A DNA stretch of 15,574 bases from Nitrospirota bacterium (GTDB taxonomy: Bacteria; Nitrospirota; 9FT-COMBO-42-15; HDB-SIOI813): NCBI GenBank assembly GCA_016234155.1, contig JACRGZ010000030.1:1-15574 (forward strand). Reading direction: 5' to 3'. Positions 7,179-14,250 of this stretch are shown one piece after another. Position 1 is the stretch's first letter. The number at the start of each line of letters is the position of its first letter. The translations under genes were made by a program, and so were the position numbers. Under the pieces are notes generated by a model. It did not search any database and was not told the origin of the DNA. It saw only the letters and a list, made by a program, of their open reading frames with translations.

Positions 7179-8386
7179 TACCCTATCGATCCTGCGAGCT
7201 TGAATATAGGAAGATACATGGCCACCACTATAAACCCTATCACAACACCAAGGAATACCATAAGCACCGGTTCAAGGAGGGATGTAAGGTTGCCAACCGT
7301 AGAATCCACCTCGTCATCATAAAAATCTGCAATCTTTGATAACATGGCATCGAGCGCCCCGGTTGTCTCCCCGACTCCGATCATCTGCACAACCATCGGC
7401 GGAAAGACCTTTGTGCGTTCAAGCGGTTCAGCAAGGGTTTTACCCTCGCTTATGCTCTGCCTGGTAACATATATGGCCTCCTCTACCACCTTGTTTCCTG
7501 CAGTCTTTGCCACAATGTCAAGACCATCAAGAATAGGTACACCGCTGCTGATCAGTGTACTGAGTGTGCGTGTAAATTTTGCTACCGCTATCTTTCTGGC
7601 AAGCATGCCGAAGATTGGGAGACGTAAAACCAATCCGTCAATTGTCCTCCTTCCATTCAGCGTCTTGTAATACCTTTGAAAGGCGAATGCTGCAGCGCCA
7701 GTTACCGCTATCACAATTATTATATTACTCCGCATAAAATTGCTTGCGTTTATAACCATACTTGTCAGTGCAGGAAGCTGACCTCCAAGGTCAGCAAACA
7801 TCTTTGCAAATATAGGTATGACCCATACTAACAATACTACTATAACGACAACAGCAACACCCACAATAGTAGACGGGTAAATAAGAGCAGCTTTTATCTG
7901 CCGTTTAAGTTTTATGCTTTTCTCTATATATTTTGACAGCCGGTTTAATATTGTATCGAGTATTCCACCCAACTCTCCTGCCGCAACCATATTGACATAC
8001 AAGTTATTAAATACCTGCGGGTGTTTTTTGAGTGCATCTGCATAGGTAGAACCGGCCTCCACATCCTGTCTTATCTCATTTATAGCCGCCGCAAAGGTCT
8101 TGTTGTCAGTCTGCTTTGACAATATGTCCAGACACTGGATAAGAGGAAGACCTGCGTCTATCATGGTGGCAAACTGCCGCGTAAATACAACGATATCTTT
8201 GTCACTTACCTTTGCCTTTAAAAAAGGGATGTTGATACTGAATTTCTTAGACCTTGATGCAATAGAAGTAACCATTATATTCTGCTTACGCATTATAGCG
8301 ATTACTTCCTCCTTACTTCTTGCAATTAACTCCCCTGTCTGCCTTTTACCTTCCCTGCTCCTTCCTGTCCATATATATGTCTCCAT
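7178..8386 (-). CDS. pilC: Type IV pilus inner-membrane platform protein PilC
   Basis: PilC is the GspF/PilC-family platform in the inner membrane on which the PilB and PilT ATPases act. The 402-residue length is typical. An N-terminal cytoplasmic segment (METYIWTGRSREGK) is followed by two T2SSF repeats (about 67-190 and 270-392). Each carries the family's glycine motif (VAAGELGG at 134-141, GVGETTGAL at 337-345). Membrane segments are at about 172-193, 221-237 and 373-395. The start ATG overlaps the pilT stop by one base (TAATG), which implies translational coupling. The TAG stop is followed immediately by a 124-bp palindromic element that separates it from pilS. Confidence 0.96.
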   Translation of the reverse strand: METYIWTGRSREGKRQTGELIARSKEEVIAIMRKQNIMVTSIASRSKKFSINIPFLKAKVSDKDIVVFTRQFATMIDAGLPLIQCLDILSKQTDNKTFAAAINEIRQDVEAGSTYADALKKHPQVFNNLYVNMVAAGELGGILDTILNRLSKYIEKSIKLKRQIKAALIYPSTIVGVAVVVIVVLLVWVIPIFAKMFADLGGQLPALTSMVINASNFMRSNIIIVIAVTGAAAFAFQRYYKTLNGRRTIDGLVLRLPIFGMLARKIAVAKFTRTLSTLISSGVPILDGLDIVAKTAGNKVVEEAIYVTRQSISEGKTLAEPLERTKVFPPMVVQMIGVGETTGALDAMLSKIADFYDDEVDSTVGNLTSLLEPVLMVFLGVVIGFIVVAMYLPIFKLAGSIG

Positions 8387-9477
8387 TATTTCATCCCTCC
8401 GGTACCGATTCCCCCTCTGTTAATCATCGCCATCAATTCCTCAGGACCAGTTGATCGTCCTATAGCCTCATCTTTGGTAATCAACCCGCGGATAAAGAGG
8501 TCATAAAGGGACTGGTTCATTGTCTGCATACCAAACTTGCTCTGCCCTGTCTGCATTGTAGAGTATATTTGATGAATCTTGTCCTCCCTGATAAGGTTTC
8601 TTATGGCAGGATTGGGCACCATAATCTCTAAGCCCAATACACGCCCGGTCCCGTCTTTTCTCGGCAGTAATTGCTGTGAGAGGATCCCCTCAAGGACAAA
8701 CGACAATTGTGCCCTTATCTGAGGCTGCTGATGCGGGGGGAAGACATCCACTATACGGTTTATGGTCTGGACACTCGAGTTGGTATGAAGGGTTGCAAAT
8801 GTAGGATGGCCCGTCTCTGATATTGTAATGGCCGCCTCTATAGTCTCGAGGTCCCTCATCTCACCTATTAACACCACATCCGGATCCTGCCTCAATATAT
8901 ATTTTAACGCATTTTTAAATGATTTGGTGTCTGCATGAACCTCCCTCTGGTTTACTATACACTTTTTATGATTGTGCACAAATTCAATGGGGTCCTCTAT
9001 GGTGACGATGTGTTCCTGCCGCTCACCGTTTATCATGTCAATCATTGTAGCCAGTGTGGTAGACTTCCCGCTCCCGGTCGGTCCTGTAACAAGGATAAGA
9101 CCCCTTGGCTTCTTTAGAAGCTCTCTGACAATCTGCGGCAGGCCAAGATCCTCAAAGGTCTTGATCGAGAATGGGATAGAGCGTATAGCAGCGCTGACAG
9201 CGCCCCTCTGCACAAATATATTTGCCCTGAACCTGCTTAAACCCTTGACCCCGAATGATAGATCAAGCTCGTTCTCCTCCTCAAACCGGTGTTTTTGTGC
9301 CTCGGTTAAGATGCTATAACACATCTGTTTGGTATCGGAGGCGGTAAGGGGAGTGTTGTCAACAGGGACTAACTTACCATTAACCCTCATCTGCGGCGGC
9401 GAACCGGTGGTGATATGAAGATCTGAAGCGCCGCGTTGTATAGCAAGCTGGAGAAGCTCGTATAAATTAGTGCTCAT
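8386..9477 (-). CDS. pilT: Type IV pilus retraction ATPase PilT
   Basis: PilT is the hexameric cytoplasmic ATPase that powers pilus retraction and twitching. The 363-residue length is usual. Seen: an N-terminal PAS-like region with GASDLHITTGSPP (16-28), Walker A GPTGSGKST (132-140), Asp box TIEDPIE (159-165), Walker B with LIGEMRD (203-209) and His box TLHTNS (229-234). The AIRNLIRE motif at 291-298 is diagnostic of PilT and needed for retraction in studied homologues. ATG at 9477 has AGGAGG 6 nt upstream. It lies 110 nt after pilB, a gap mostly filled by a word palindrome, and is coupled to pilC by the TAATG overlap. Confidence 0.97.
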   Translation of the reverse strand: MSTNLYELLQLAIQRGASDLHITTGSPPQMRVNGKLVPVDNTPLTASDTKQMCYSILTEAQKHRFEEENELDLSFGVKGLSRFRANIFVQRGAVSAAIRSIPFSIKTFEDLGLPQIVRELLKKPRGLILVTGPTGSGKSTTLATMIDMINGERQEHIVTIEDPIEFVHNHKKCIVNQREVHADTKSFKNALKYILRQDPDVVLIGEMRDLETIEAAITISETGHPTFATLHTNSSVQTINRIVDVFPPHQQPQIRAQLSFVLEGILSQQLLPRKDGTGRVLGLEIMVPNPAIRNLIREDKIHQIYSTMQTGQSKFGMQTMNQSLYDLFIRGLITKDEAIGRSTGPEELMAMINRGGIGTGGMK

Positions 9478-9496
9478 ATTGTACCTCCTAAGTAAA

Positions 9497-9575
9497 AGGG
9501 GTCGAGGGGTCGAGGGGTCAAGGGTTTATCAAGGATTTTCACTTGACCCCTCGAATCCTTGACCCCTTGAACCCT
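9497..9575. repeat. Word palindrome (GGGGTCGAGG/GGGGTCAAGG), copy 3
   Basis: The left arm from 9497 contains three near-tandem GGGGTCGAG/GGGGTCAAG words. The right arm from 9541 carries the complementary words. The best paired core is 9510-9522 with 9542-9554 (13 bp perfect), extendable with mismatches, around a 19-nt loop. It fills the pilB-pilT gap within an otherwise continuous pilus operon, so if it is a terminator it would weaken pilT-pilC expression relative to pilB. It is related to copies at 1464-1543 and 2507-2552. Confidence 0.85.
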
Positions 9576-9587
9576 ATATATATTTTT

Positions 9588-11294
9588 TTACCCAAACGTC
9601 GTTCTCAGTATCTCTTCTATAGTGGTTACGCCCTCTTTCAGCTTCGTTAAACCGCTCAGCCTCAGGGTCTTCATACCACAGGCAACAGCCTTTTTCTTAA
9701 TCTCTGTTGCTGATGCGCCTTCCAATATCAACCCCCTGATCTCGTCGTCAACAGACAAAACTTCATACAGTGCAATACGCCCCCTGTAACCAGTGTTGTT
9801 ACAGTTCGGACAGCCGCTGCCTTTATAAAATACGATAGATTCTGCCTCTTGCGGTGAAAATCCAAGATCAACGAGGACTGATGGACTTGCCTTTTCCTCT
9901 TTCCTACATTCATGGCATATGCGTCTCACAAGTCTCTGGGCTATTATCAATATAACGGATGATGCAACAAGAAATGGTTCTACACCCATATTCAGAAGCC
10001 TTGTGACTGTACTGGGGGCATCGTTAGTATGAAGCGTGCTCAGAACAAGGTGTCCTGTAAGTGCAGCCTTAACTGCAATCTCAGCCGTCTCATAATCCCT
10101 TATCTCTCCAACCAGTACCACATCAGGGTCCTGCCTTAAAAATGACCTCAGGGCTGCGGCAAAATTAAGCCCTATCTCTTCCTTCATCTGGACCTGGTTA
10201 ACCCCATACAGATTGTATTCTACAGGGTCTTCCGCTGTCATAATGTTTATACCAATTTCGTTTATCTGCTGAAGGGCTGCATAGAGTGTGGTGCTCTTAC
10301 CACTCCCTGTCGGACCTGTCACAAGCACCATTCCATAGGGGGCATGTACGGCCTTCATTAGATCATCCATGGCCTTCTGTTCAAAACCTAATTTCCTTAA
10401 ATCAAAACTGAGTGCGCCCTTATCGAGTATCCTCAACACTACCTTCTCACCAAAGAGACAGGGGAGGGTGCTGACACGTAAATCTATCTCCCTGTTTTTC
10501 ATTTTGAGCTTAATCCTGCCATCCTGGGGAAGCCTGCGTTCAGCAATATCCAGCTCTGCCATAATCTTCAGTCTTGAGGTCAGGGCTGCCCTGAGCTTCA
10601 TGGGCGGATTCATCACCTCATAAAGGACACCGTCAATACGATAACGGACACGGAATTTTTTCTCGTATGCCTCTATATGTATGTCACTTGCACCCTTTTT
10701 TATAGCATCAGACAAAATGAGGTTTACAAGCTTTACGACAGGCGCCTCTTCTACAGCCTCTTTTAACTCTCTTAAGTCAACCTGTTCTTCTGTATCAGCC
10801 TCTACTATATCTACGCTCTCTTCACCAACATCCATACTCTTTAACACCTGCTGGAGATTCATGGCGCTTGTGTCGTAGTATTGGGCCATTGCAGCCACAA
10901 TAGCGCTCTCAGAGGCAACCACCACATCCACATCATATCCTGTCATAAACTTTATATCATCTATGGCAAAAATGTTAGAGGGGTCCATCATTGCAATTGT
11001 AATAACTGAACCGACTCTCCGAATGGGTATAACGTTATACTTCTGAACCACCTCTGTAGGGATCAGCTTAATTACTGAGGAGTCTATCTCTGCCTTGGAC
11101 AGGTCTATCGCCTGAACACCATACTGCTTGCTTAAAAACTGGAGAAGGGTCTGTTCCGGCAGGTAGCTAAACTTTACTAAAATACTGCCGAGGCGCCCCC
11201 CTTCCTTCTGCTGCAGGGCAAGGGCCTTCTCAAGCTGATCTTCTGTGATAAGCTTAGCCCCTACAAGCATCCTGCCAAGTTTGGTTATTACCAT
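9588..11294 (-). CDS. pilB: Type IV pilus assembly ATPase PilB
   Basis: PilB is the GspE/PilB-family ATPase driving pilus extension. In the 568-residue protein, an N-terminal MshEN-type domain (about 1-140) contains two tandem helical motifs, KLGRMLV...LEKALALQ (5-28) and RLGSILV...LQFLSKQ (34-57). This is the fold that binds cyclic-di-GMP in some PilB/MshE proteins. The ATPase core has GASDIHIE (201-208), Walker A GPTGSGKST (327-335), Asp box AEDPVEY (354-360), Walker B LVGEIRD (394-400) and His box TLHTND (420-425). A zinc-binding pair of CxxC motifs is present (Cys460/463 and Cys495/498). The start ATG at 11294 has only a weak ribosome binding site. It is the first gene of pilB-T-C-S-R, separated by 180 nt from aroE. 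Confidence 0.97.
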   Translation of the reverse strand: MVITKLGRMLVGAKLITEDQLEKALALQQKEGGRLGSILVKFSYLPEQTLLQFLSKQYGVQAIDLSKAEIDSSVIKLIPTEVVQKYNVIPIRRVGSVITIAMMDPSNIFAIDDIKFMTGYDVDVVVASESAIVAAMAQYYDTSAMNLQQVLKSMDVGEESVDIVEADTEEQVDLRELKEAVEEAPVVKLVNLILSDAIKKGASDIHIEAYEKKFRVRYRIDGVLYEVMNPPMKLRAALTSRLKIMAELDIAERRLPQDGRIKLKMKNREIDLRVSTLPCLFGEKVVLRILDKGALSFDLRKLGFEQKAMDDLMKAVHAPYGMVLVTGPTGSGKSTTLYAALQQINEIGINIMTAEDPVEYNLYGVNQVQMKEEIGLNFAAALRSFLRQDPDVVLVGEIRDYETAEIAVKAALTGHLVLSTLHTNDAPSTVTRLLNMGVEPFLVASSVILIIAQRLVRRICHECRKEEKASPSVLVDLGFSPQEAESIVFYKGSGCPNCNNTGYRGRIALYEVLSVDDEIRGLILEGASATEIKKKAVACGMKTLRLSGLTKLKEGVTTIEEILRTTFG

Positions 11295-11354
11295 AATTTC
11301 ATCTCATTCACTATTATAGTGCTTAATTGCAAAATTAAACGATATAAAATAGTT

Positions 11355-11426
11355 GTCATCCCCGAATGCTTTTATCGGGGATATGGCTTATAAACCAGAT
11401 TCCCGATAAAACACTTCGGGAATGAC
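11355..11426. repeat. GTCATCCCCG...CGGGAATGAC palindrome between aroE and pilB
   Basis: The 72-bp imperfect palindrome has GTCATCCCCGAA at the left end and TTCGGGAATGAC at the right. The left half (to about 11386) closely matches the reverse complement of the right half over about 30 nt. Each half also holds its own small CCCGA/TCGGG stem. On the minus strand it is about 50 nt beyond the aroE stop and 61 nt upstream of pilB, so it could end the aroE transcript or form the pilB leader. The neighbouring text to 11449 matches that beside the pth 3' repeat. Confidence 0.88.
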
Positions 11427-11459
11427 ATAATAACTAATACTTTTACAAGTAAGCAATAG

Positions 11460-11490
11460 CAATGAGTGACGGTTTTACTCATCGCTCATT
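11460..11490. repeat. AATGAG-word hairpin overlapping the aroE stop codon
   Basis: AATGAGTGA (11461-11469) pairs with TCGCTCATT (11482-11490), one G-T pair included. The right arm lies inside aroE and encodes its last residues (MSDE) just before the TAA at 11475-11477. The word AGCAATGAG at 11458-11466 recurs in the hairpin at 15456-15497. Confidence 0.7.
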
Positions 11491-12338
11491 AGGGTCTCTT
11501 CAAGCGCCTTCCTCATCACTTCAATTGGCGGTTCTGTATCTGTCCATAATTTAAAAGCGGCTCCACCCTGATGAAGCAACATTCCCATGCCATTCATGTG
11601 GTTTATGCCTGAATCTTTTGCGTCTCTTATCAGCTCTGTCTCAGGCGGATTATATATAAGGTCACAGATAAAAAGACCCTTATGCAGAAATTCCTTCGGG
11701 ATAGGGGAAGGGTCTCCCCTTTTTAGACCAAGAGAGGTTGTATTTATAATCATATCAATCTTACCGGCAATATTTTTAAGCTCGTCACACCCCATCCCTA
11801 TTGCCTCTATTTTCACCGGATGAAAATACTTTTCCGTCTGTTCCTTAAGGGATTTTGCCTTGGCGAAAGTCCTATTTGCGATAGTAATTTCCTTTGCCCC
11901 TTTGCCGGCGGCTGCAAATACTACTGCTTTCGCCGCGCCGCCTGCACCCAATATAAGAAGTGAAAGACCTTTTACAGGATGACCAGCCTCCTCGACTGCA
12001 GATATAAACCCAATACCATCTGTGTTATAACCAATAAGCCTGTCTTCAACCACCTTTATGGTATTTACAGCGCCCATCATTGCCGCCTCTTTAGAGACTT
12101 CAGAAAGAAATGGCAATACATGCTCTTTATGTGGGACTGTAACATTAAGTCCTACAATATTTAGTGCAGGGATAGCCCTCAGAACCACATCAATACTTCC
12201 CTCTCTTACTGCAAATGGCACATAGCAGAAATCGAGGCCAAGGTACTCAAAGGCGGCATTATGCATGACGGGCGAGAGGCTATGACTTACAGGCCAGCCA
12301 ATAATCCCGATGACCTTTGTTTTTCCTGTAATTTTCAT
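11475..12338 (-). CDS. aroE: Shikimate dehydrogenase
   Basis: AroE reduces 3-dehydroshikimate to shikimate with NADPH in aromatic amino-acid synthesis. The 287-residue protein has the family motifs: substrate-binding SLSPVMHNAAF (20-30), NVTVPHKE (65-72) with catalytic Lys71, and NTDGIGF (105-111) with catalytic Asp107. The NADP-binding loop is GAGGAAKA (131-138), followed by NRT (155-157) contacting the cofactor, and the C-terminal signature NGMGMLLHQGGAAFKLWT follows. ATG at 12338 has no clear ribosome binding site. It precedes pilB on the same strand, an arrangement I recall from Geobacter-type pil loci. The final codons lie within a hairpin-forming AATGAG word repeat. Confidence 0.96.
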   Translation of the reverse strand: MKITGKTKVIGIIGWPVSHSLSPVMHNAAFEYLGLDFCYVPFAVREGSIDVVLRAIPALNIVGLNVTVPHKEHVLPFLSEVSKEAAMMGAVNTIKVVEDRLIGYNTDGIGFISAVEEAGHPVKGLSLLILGAGGAAKAVVFAAAGKGAKEITIANRTFAKAKSLKEQTEKYFHPVKIEAIGMGCDELKNIAGKIDMIINTTSLGLKRGDPSPIPKEFLHKGLFICDLIYNPPETELIRDAKDSGINHMNGMGMLLHQGGAAFKLWTDTEPPIEVMRKALEETLMSDE

Positions 12339-12423
12339 ATGTTACGCTTTGCTCTTTATATTTTCGGAAAACAGGCAGAGTGTCTTAAGGTTACTTATTT
12401 CTATAGTATTTTATTCAAGTTGT

Positions 12424-12528
12424 CAGAATTCAGAATACAGAATACAGGAGTCAGAATGAGAAAAACAGCACTCTAAATTATTAGAGGCATATTCTAACTG
12501 TATTCTGTATTCTGTATTCTGAATTCTG
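12424..12528. repeat. Word palindrome (CAGAATA), ending at the pgsA stop
   Basis: The left arm 12424-12447 is a perfect 24-bp reverse complement of 12505-12528. The arms consist of tandem CAGAATA/CAGAATT words. The loop region contains a further CTCTAA-ATTA-TTAGAG stem (12471-12486) and extra CAGAAT words. The right arm abuts the pgsA stop codon at 12529. On the minus strand it is the immediate 3' flank of pgsA and upstream flank of aroE. The 12339-12423 stretch between it and aroE holds nothing I can identify with confidence. Confidence 0.92.
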
Positions 12529-13053
12529 TTAAGTGCGAAGATTCCTTATTTCTCTGTATATATAATGAAAACCGGAGGCCGCTGTAACAACAGCAGTAAC
12601 CCAGAGGACTGTCCCCAGCAATGAACCCTTCAACCCTATCAATACCACAAAAATAGTGAGAACCTGAAGGACGGTGGTCATTTTCCCAAGTATAGAAGGC
12701 CTTATCTGATAACTGTGCAGGTCTATAAAATTAAGAAGTATCAGACCGGTAATCCCAAGAAGCACATCCCTGCCAACAACTACTATAGTTACCCATTTGG
12801 GGATCATATTTAAAACTGCCAGTGTAATAAAGGAGGAAAAGAACAAGAGCTTGTCCGCTATAGGGTCCAAGTATGCGCCTAATTTTGTCCTAACCCCCCA
12901 TGTGCGGGCAATAAATCCATCAAGGGCATCAGAGAAGCCTGCCGCTATTAAGACGCCAAGTGCGTAGTAGTCGTGGCCATAAACAAGCAACGCAATAAAG
13001 AGTGGGATAAAGAGTATTCTTGTTACAGTAATAAGATTGGGTAGATTCTTCAA
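12529..13053 (-). CDS. pgsA: CDP-diacylglycerol-glycerol-3-phosphate 3-phosphatidyltransferase
   Basis: PgsA is an inner-membrane enzyme making phosphatidylglycerol phosphate from CDP-diacylglycerol and glycerol-3-phosphate. The 174-residue product opens with the family-like KNLPNLITVTRILFIPLF. It has the complete CDP-alcohol phosphotransferase signature: Asp42, Asp45-Gly46, Ala49-Arg50, Gly59, Asp63, Asp67. Several hydrophobic segments follow (about 6-25, 72-92, 94-110, 121-142, 145-163). The TTG start at 13053 comes directly after the TAG of the upstream gene with no spacer, so it probably depends on coupling; GGGGAAAG lies about 10 nt upstream. Closely related CDP-alcohol phosphotransferases such as PssA cannot be fully excluded, but the amino end and length favour PgsA. 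Confidence 0.92.
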   Translation of the reverse strand: MKNLPNLITVTRILFIPLFIALLVYGHDYYALGVLIAAGFSDALDGFIARTWGVRTKLGAYLDPIADKLLFFSSFITLAVLNMIPKWVTIVVVGRDVLLGITGLILLNFIDLHSYQIRPSILGKMTTVLQVLTIFVVLIGLKGSLLGTVLWVTAVVTAASGFHYIYREIRNLRT

Positions 13054-14040
13054 CTAAAATAACTTTCCCCTGTTATAGCTGCCCTTGTAAAGGTATCTTC
13101 CAAGGGGCTTATTAAAGCTGCTGAAATCTCCTTTCTCGGCCGAGTCTGCCTGGACAGCCTTCCTGACTATATTTACCTTTGCACTAAGGTCATCTAAGTT
13201 ATGAAGTATAATAGCCTCCAAGGTCTGCGGCATCTTTGGTGAACCCCATTCATATGTCCCCTGATGGCTTATGATTAAGTGCTTTACAAGCATGGAAAGC
13301 CTTGGCGGGAAATCCTCAATCATTTCTATCTTCTCCTCTGCCATCCCGACCCCTATAAGGATATGTCCGATCAGCCTCCCCTCATCAGTGTAGTCAAGAT
13401 TTCTCTTATATTTCAACTCCCGTATCTTGCCTATATCATGCAGTATCGCACCGGTAACAAGAAGGTCTATATCCACATCTTTATAACGCCTTGTTATATC
13501 AACACAGAGATCCGCAACCTCAAGAGAATGTTCAAGGAGCCCGCCCAAAAAGGCATGATGGATGTCCTTGGCAGCCGGCGCTGTCTTAAATAATTTCATA
13601 AATTCCTTATCTTCATAAAAGAGGGTCAGCAATTTATTAAGGTGAGGATCTTTTATGCTGCTTATGATGGCATATAGCCTTTTCTCCATTTCATCCGGGT
13701 CATATTTTGATACCGCCATGAAGTCTTTTAGATCAACAGCATCCTCCTCTACCCGCTCTATGGATTTTATATTTATCTCCTTTGTCCCCTGGTAACTTGT
13801 GATAATACCCTTAATCTTCACAAAATGGTCTACAGAAAATTTGTTCGAAAATTCATCTACACTATCCCAGAGCTTACTGTCTATCACACCTGTCCTGTCG
13901 CAAACCTTCAGCATGAGATATGGTTTGCCATCTTTTCTCAGAGACAACTGTTTTCCCTTTACCAGGAAGAGTTCCTCAACCCACTCCCCTTCCCTCATCC
14001 CTGCTATCTCTTCAATAAACCTTAATTTCATCTCATTCAC
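13054..14040 (-). CDS. YhaM-like OB-fold/HD-domain 3'-5' exoribonuclease
   Basis: The 328-residue protein has the two-domain layout of the YhaM family of 3'-5' exoribonucleases. An N-terminal OB-fold nucleic-acid-binding domain (about 20-97, YLMLKVCDRTGVIDSKLWD) precedes an HD metal-dependent phosphohydrolase domain. HD residues visible are His171 (LLEHSLEVADL), the His201-Asp202 pair (GAILHDIGKIREL), His226, His254, His259 and the distal Asp283/284. The start is GTG 14040 or ATG 14031; a TGA is immediately upstream in frame. A consensus sigma70 promoter lies about 27 nt upstream. It is followed without a gap by pgsA. The precise substrate in this organism is not known from sequence. Confidence 0.88.
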   Translation of the reverse strand: MNEMKLRFIEEIAGMREGEWVEELFLVKGKQLSLRKDGKPYLMLKVCDRTGVIDSKLWDSVDEFSNKFSVDHFVKIKGIITSYQGTKEINIKSIERVEEDAVDLKDFMAVSKYDPDEMEKRLYAIISSIKDPHLNKLLTLFYEDKEFMKLFKTAPAAKDIHHAFLGGLLEHSLEVADLCVDITRRYKDVDIDLLVTGAILHDIGKIRELKYKRNLDYTDEGRLIGHILIGVGMAEEKIEMIEDFPPRLSMLVKHLIISHQGTYEWGSPKMPQTLEAIILHNLDDLSAKVNIVRKAVQADSAEKGDFSSFNKPLGRYLYKGSYNRGKLF

Positions 14041-14066
14041 TCATTCACTCAATTTCACCCTAAGAA

Positions 14067-14095
14067 ATTATATGGGATAACAAAATGACTGTCAA
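14067..14095 (-). promoter_or_regulatory. Consensus sigma70 promoter for yhaM-like gene and pgsA
   Basis: On the minus strand there is a perfect TTGACA (14095-14090), a 17-nt spacer, and a perfect TATAAT (14072-14067). Expected transcription start is near 14060, leaving a leader of only about 20-30 nt before the GTG/ATG start. It faces away from the fbp promoter at 14191. Confidence 0.85.
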
Positions 14096-14107
14096 CCACA
14101 CAATGAT

Positions 14108-14172
14108 GAATGCGGAATGCGGAATGCGGAATGAATAAAACTCCGCACTCTACACTCCGCAAACCGCACTTC
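14108..14172. repeat. Word palindrome (GCGGAAT) between divergent promoters
   Basis: Four tandem GAATGCG/GGAATGCG-type words (14108-14130) face a run of related complementary words CTCCGCACT (about 14141-14172). The arms pair imperfectly with many G-T pairs. The repeat lies between the -35 boxes of two divergent promoters. A reading frame running through it into fbp exists but is judged not to be used. Confidence 0.75.
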
Positions 14173-14190
14173 TGCAAATATCCCCGCCGT

Positions 14191-14219
14191 TTGACAAGCT
14201 TATCCCTCTTTGCTACCAT
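14191..14219 (+). promoter_or_regulatory. Sigma70-type promoter for fbp
   Basis: TTGACA (14191-14196) is followed by a 17-nt spacer and TACCAT (14214-14219). The -10 box is preceded by TGC, an extended -10 element. The predicted transcript starts near 14226, about 25 nt before the fbp ATG, and would include its ribosome binding site. Confidence 0.8.
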
Positions 14220-14250
14220 CCACTCAGAAAGTGTACAAGGAGGTGCGGTC

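Noticed and set aside
12339..12423. Promoter for aroE
   Set aside because: Only weak -35/-10 lookalikes are present (TTAAGA then an AT-rich stretch); not good enough to annotate.
14110..14250. Longer fbp reading frame starting at 14110
   Set aside because: It would translate the GCGGAAT repeat and lies upstream of a good promoter; the ATG at 14251 has a strong ribosome binding site and gives the normal family length.
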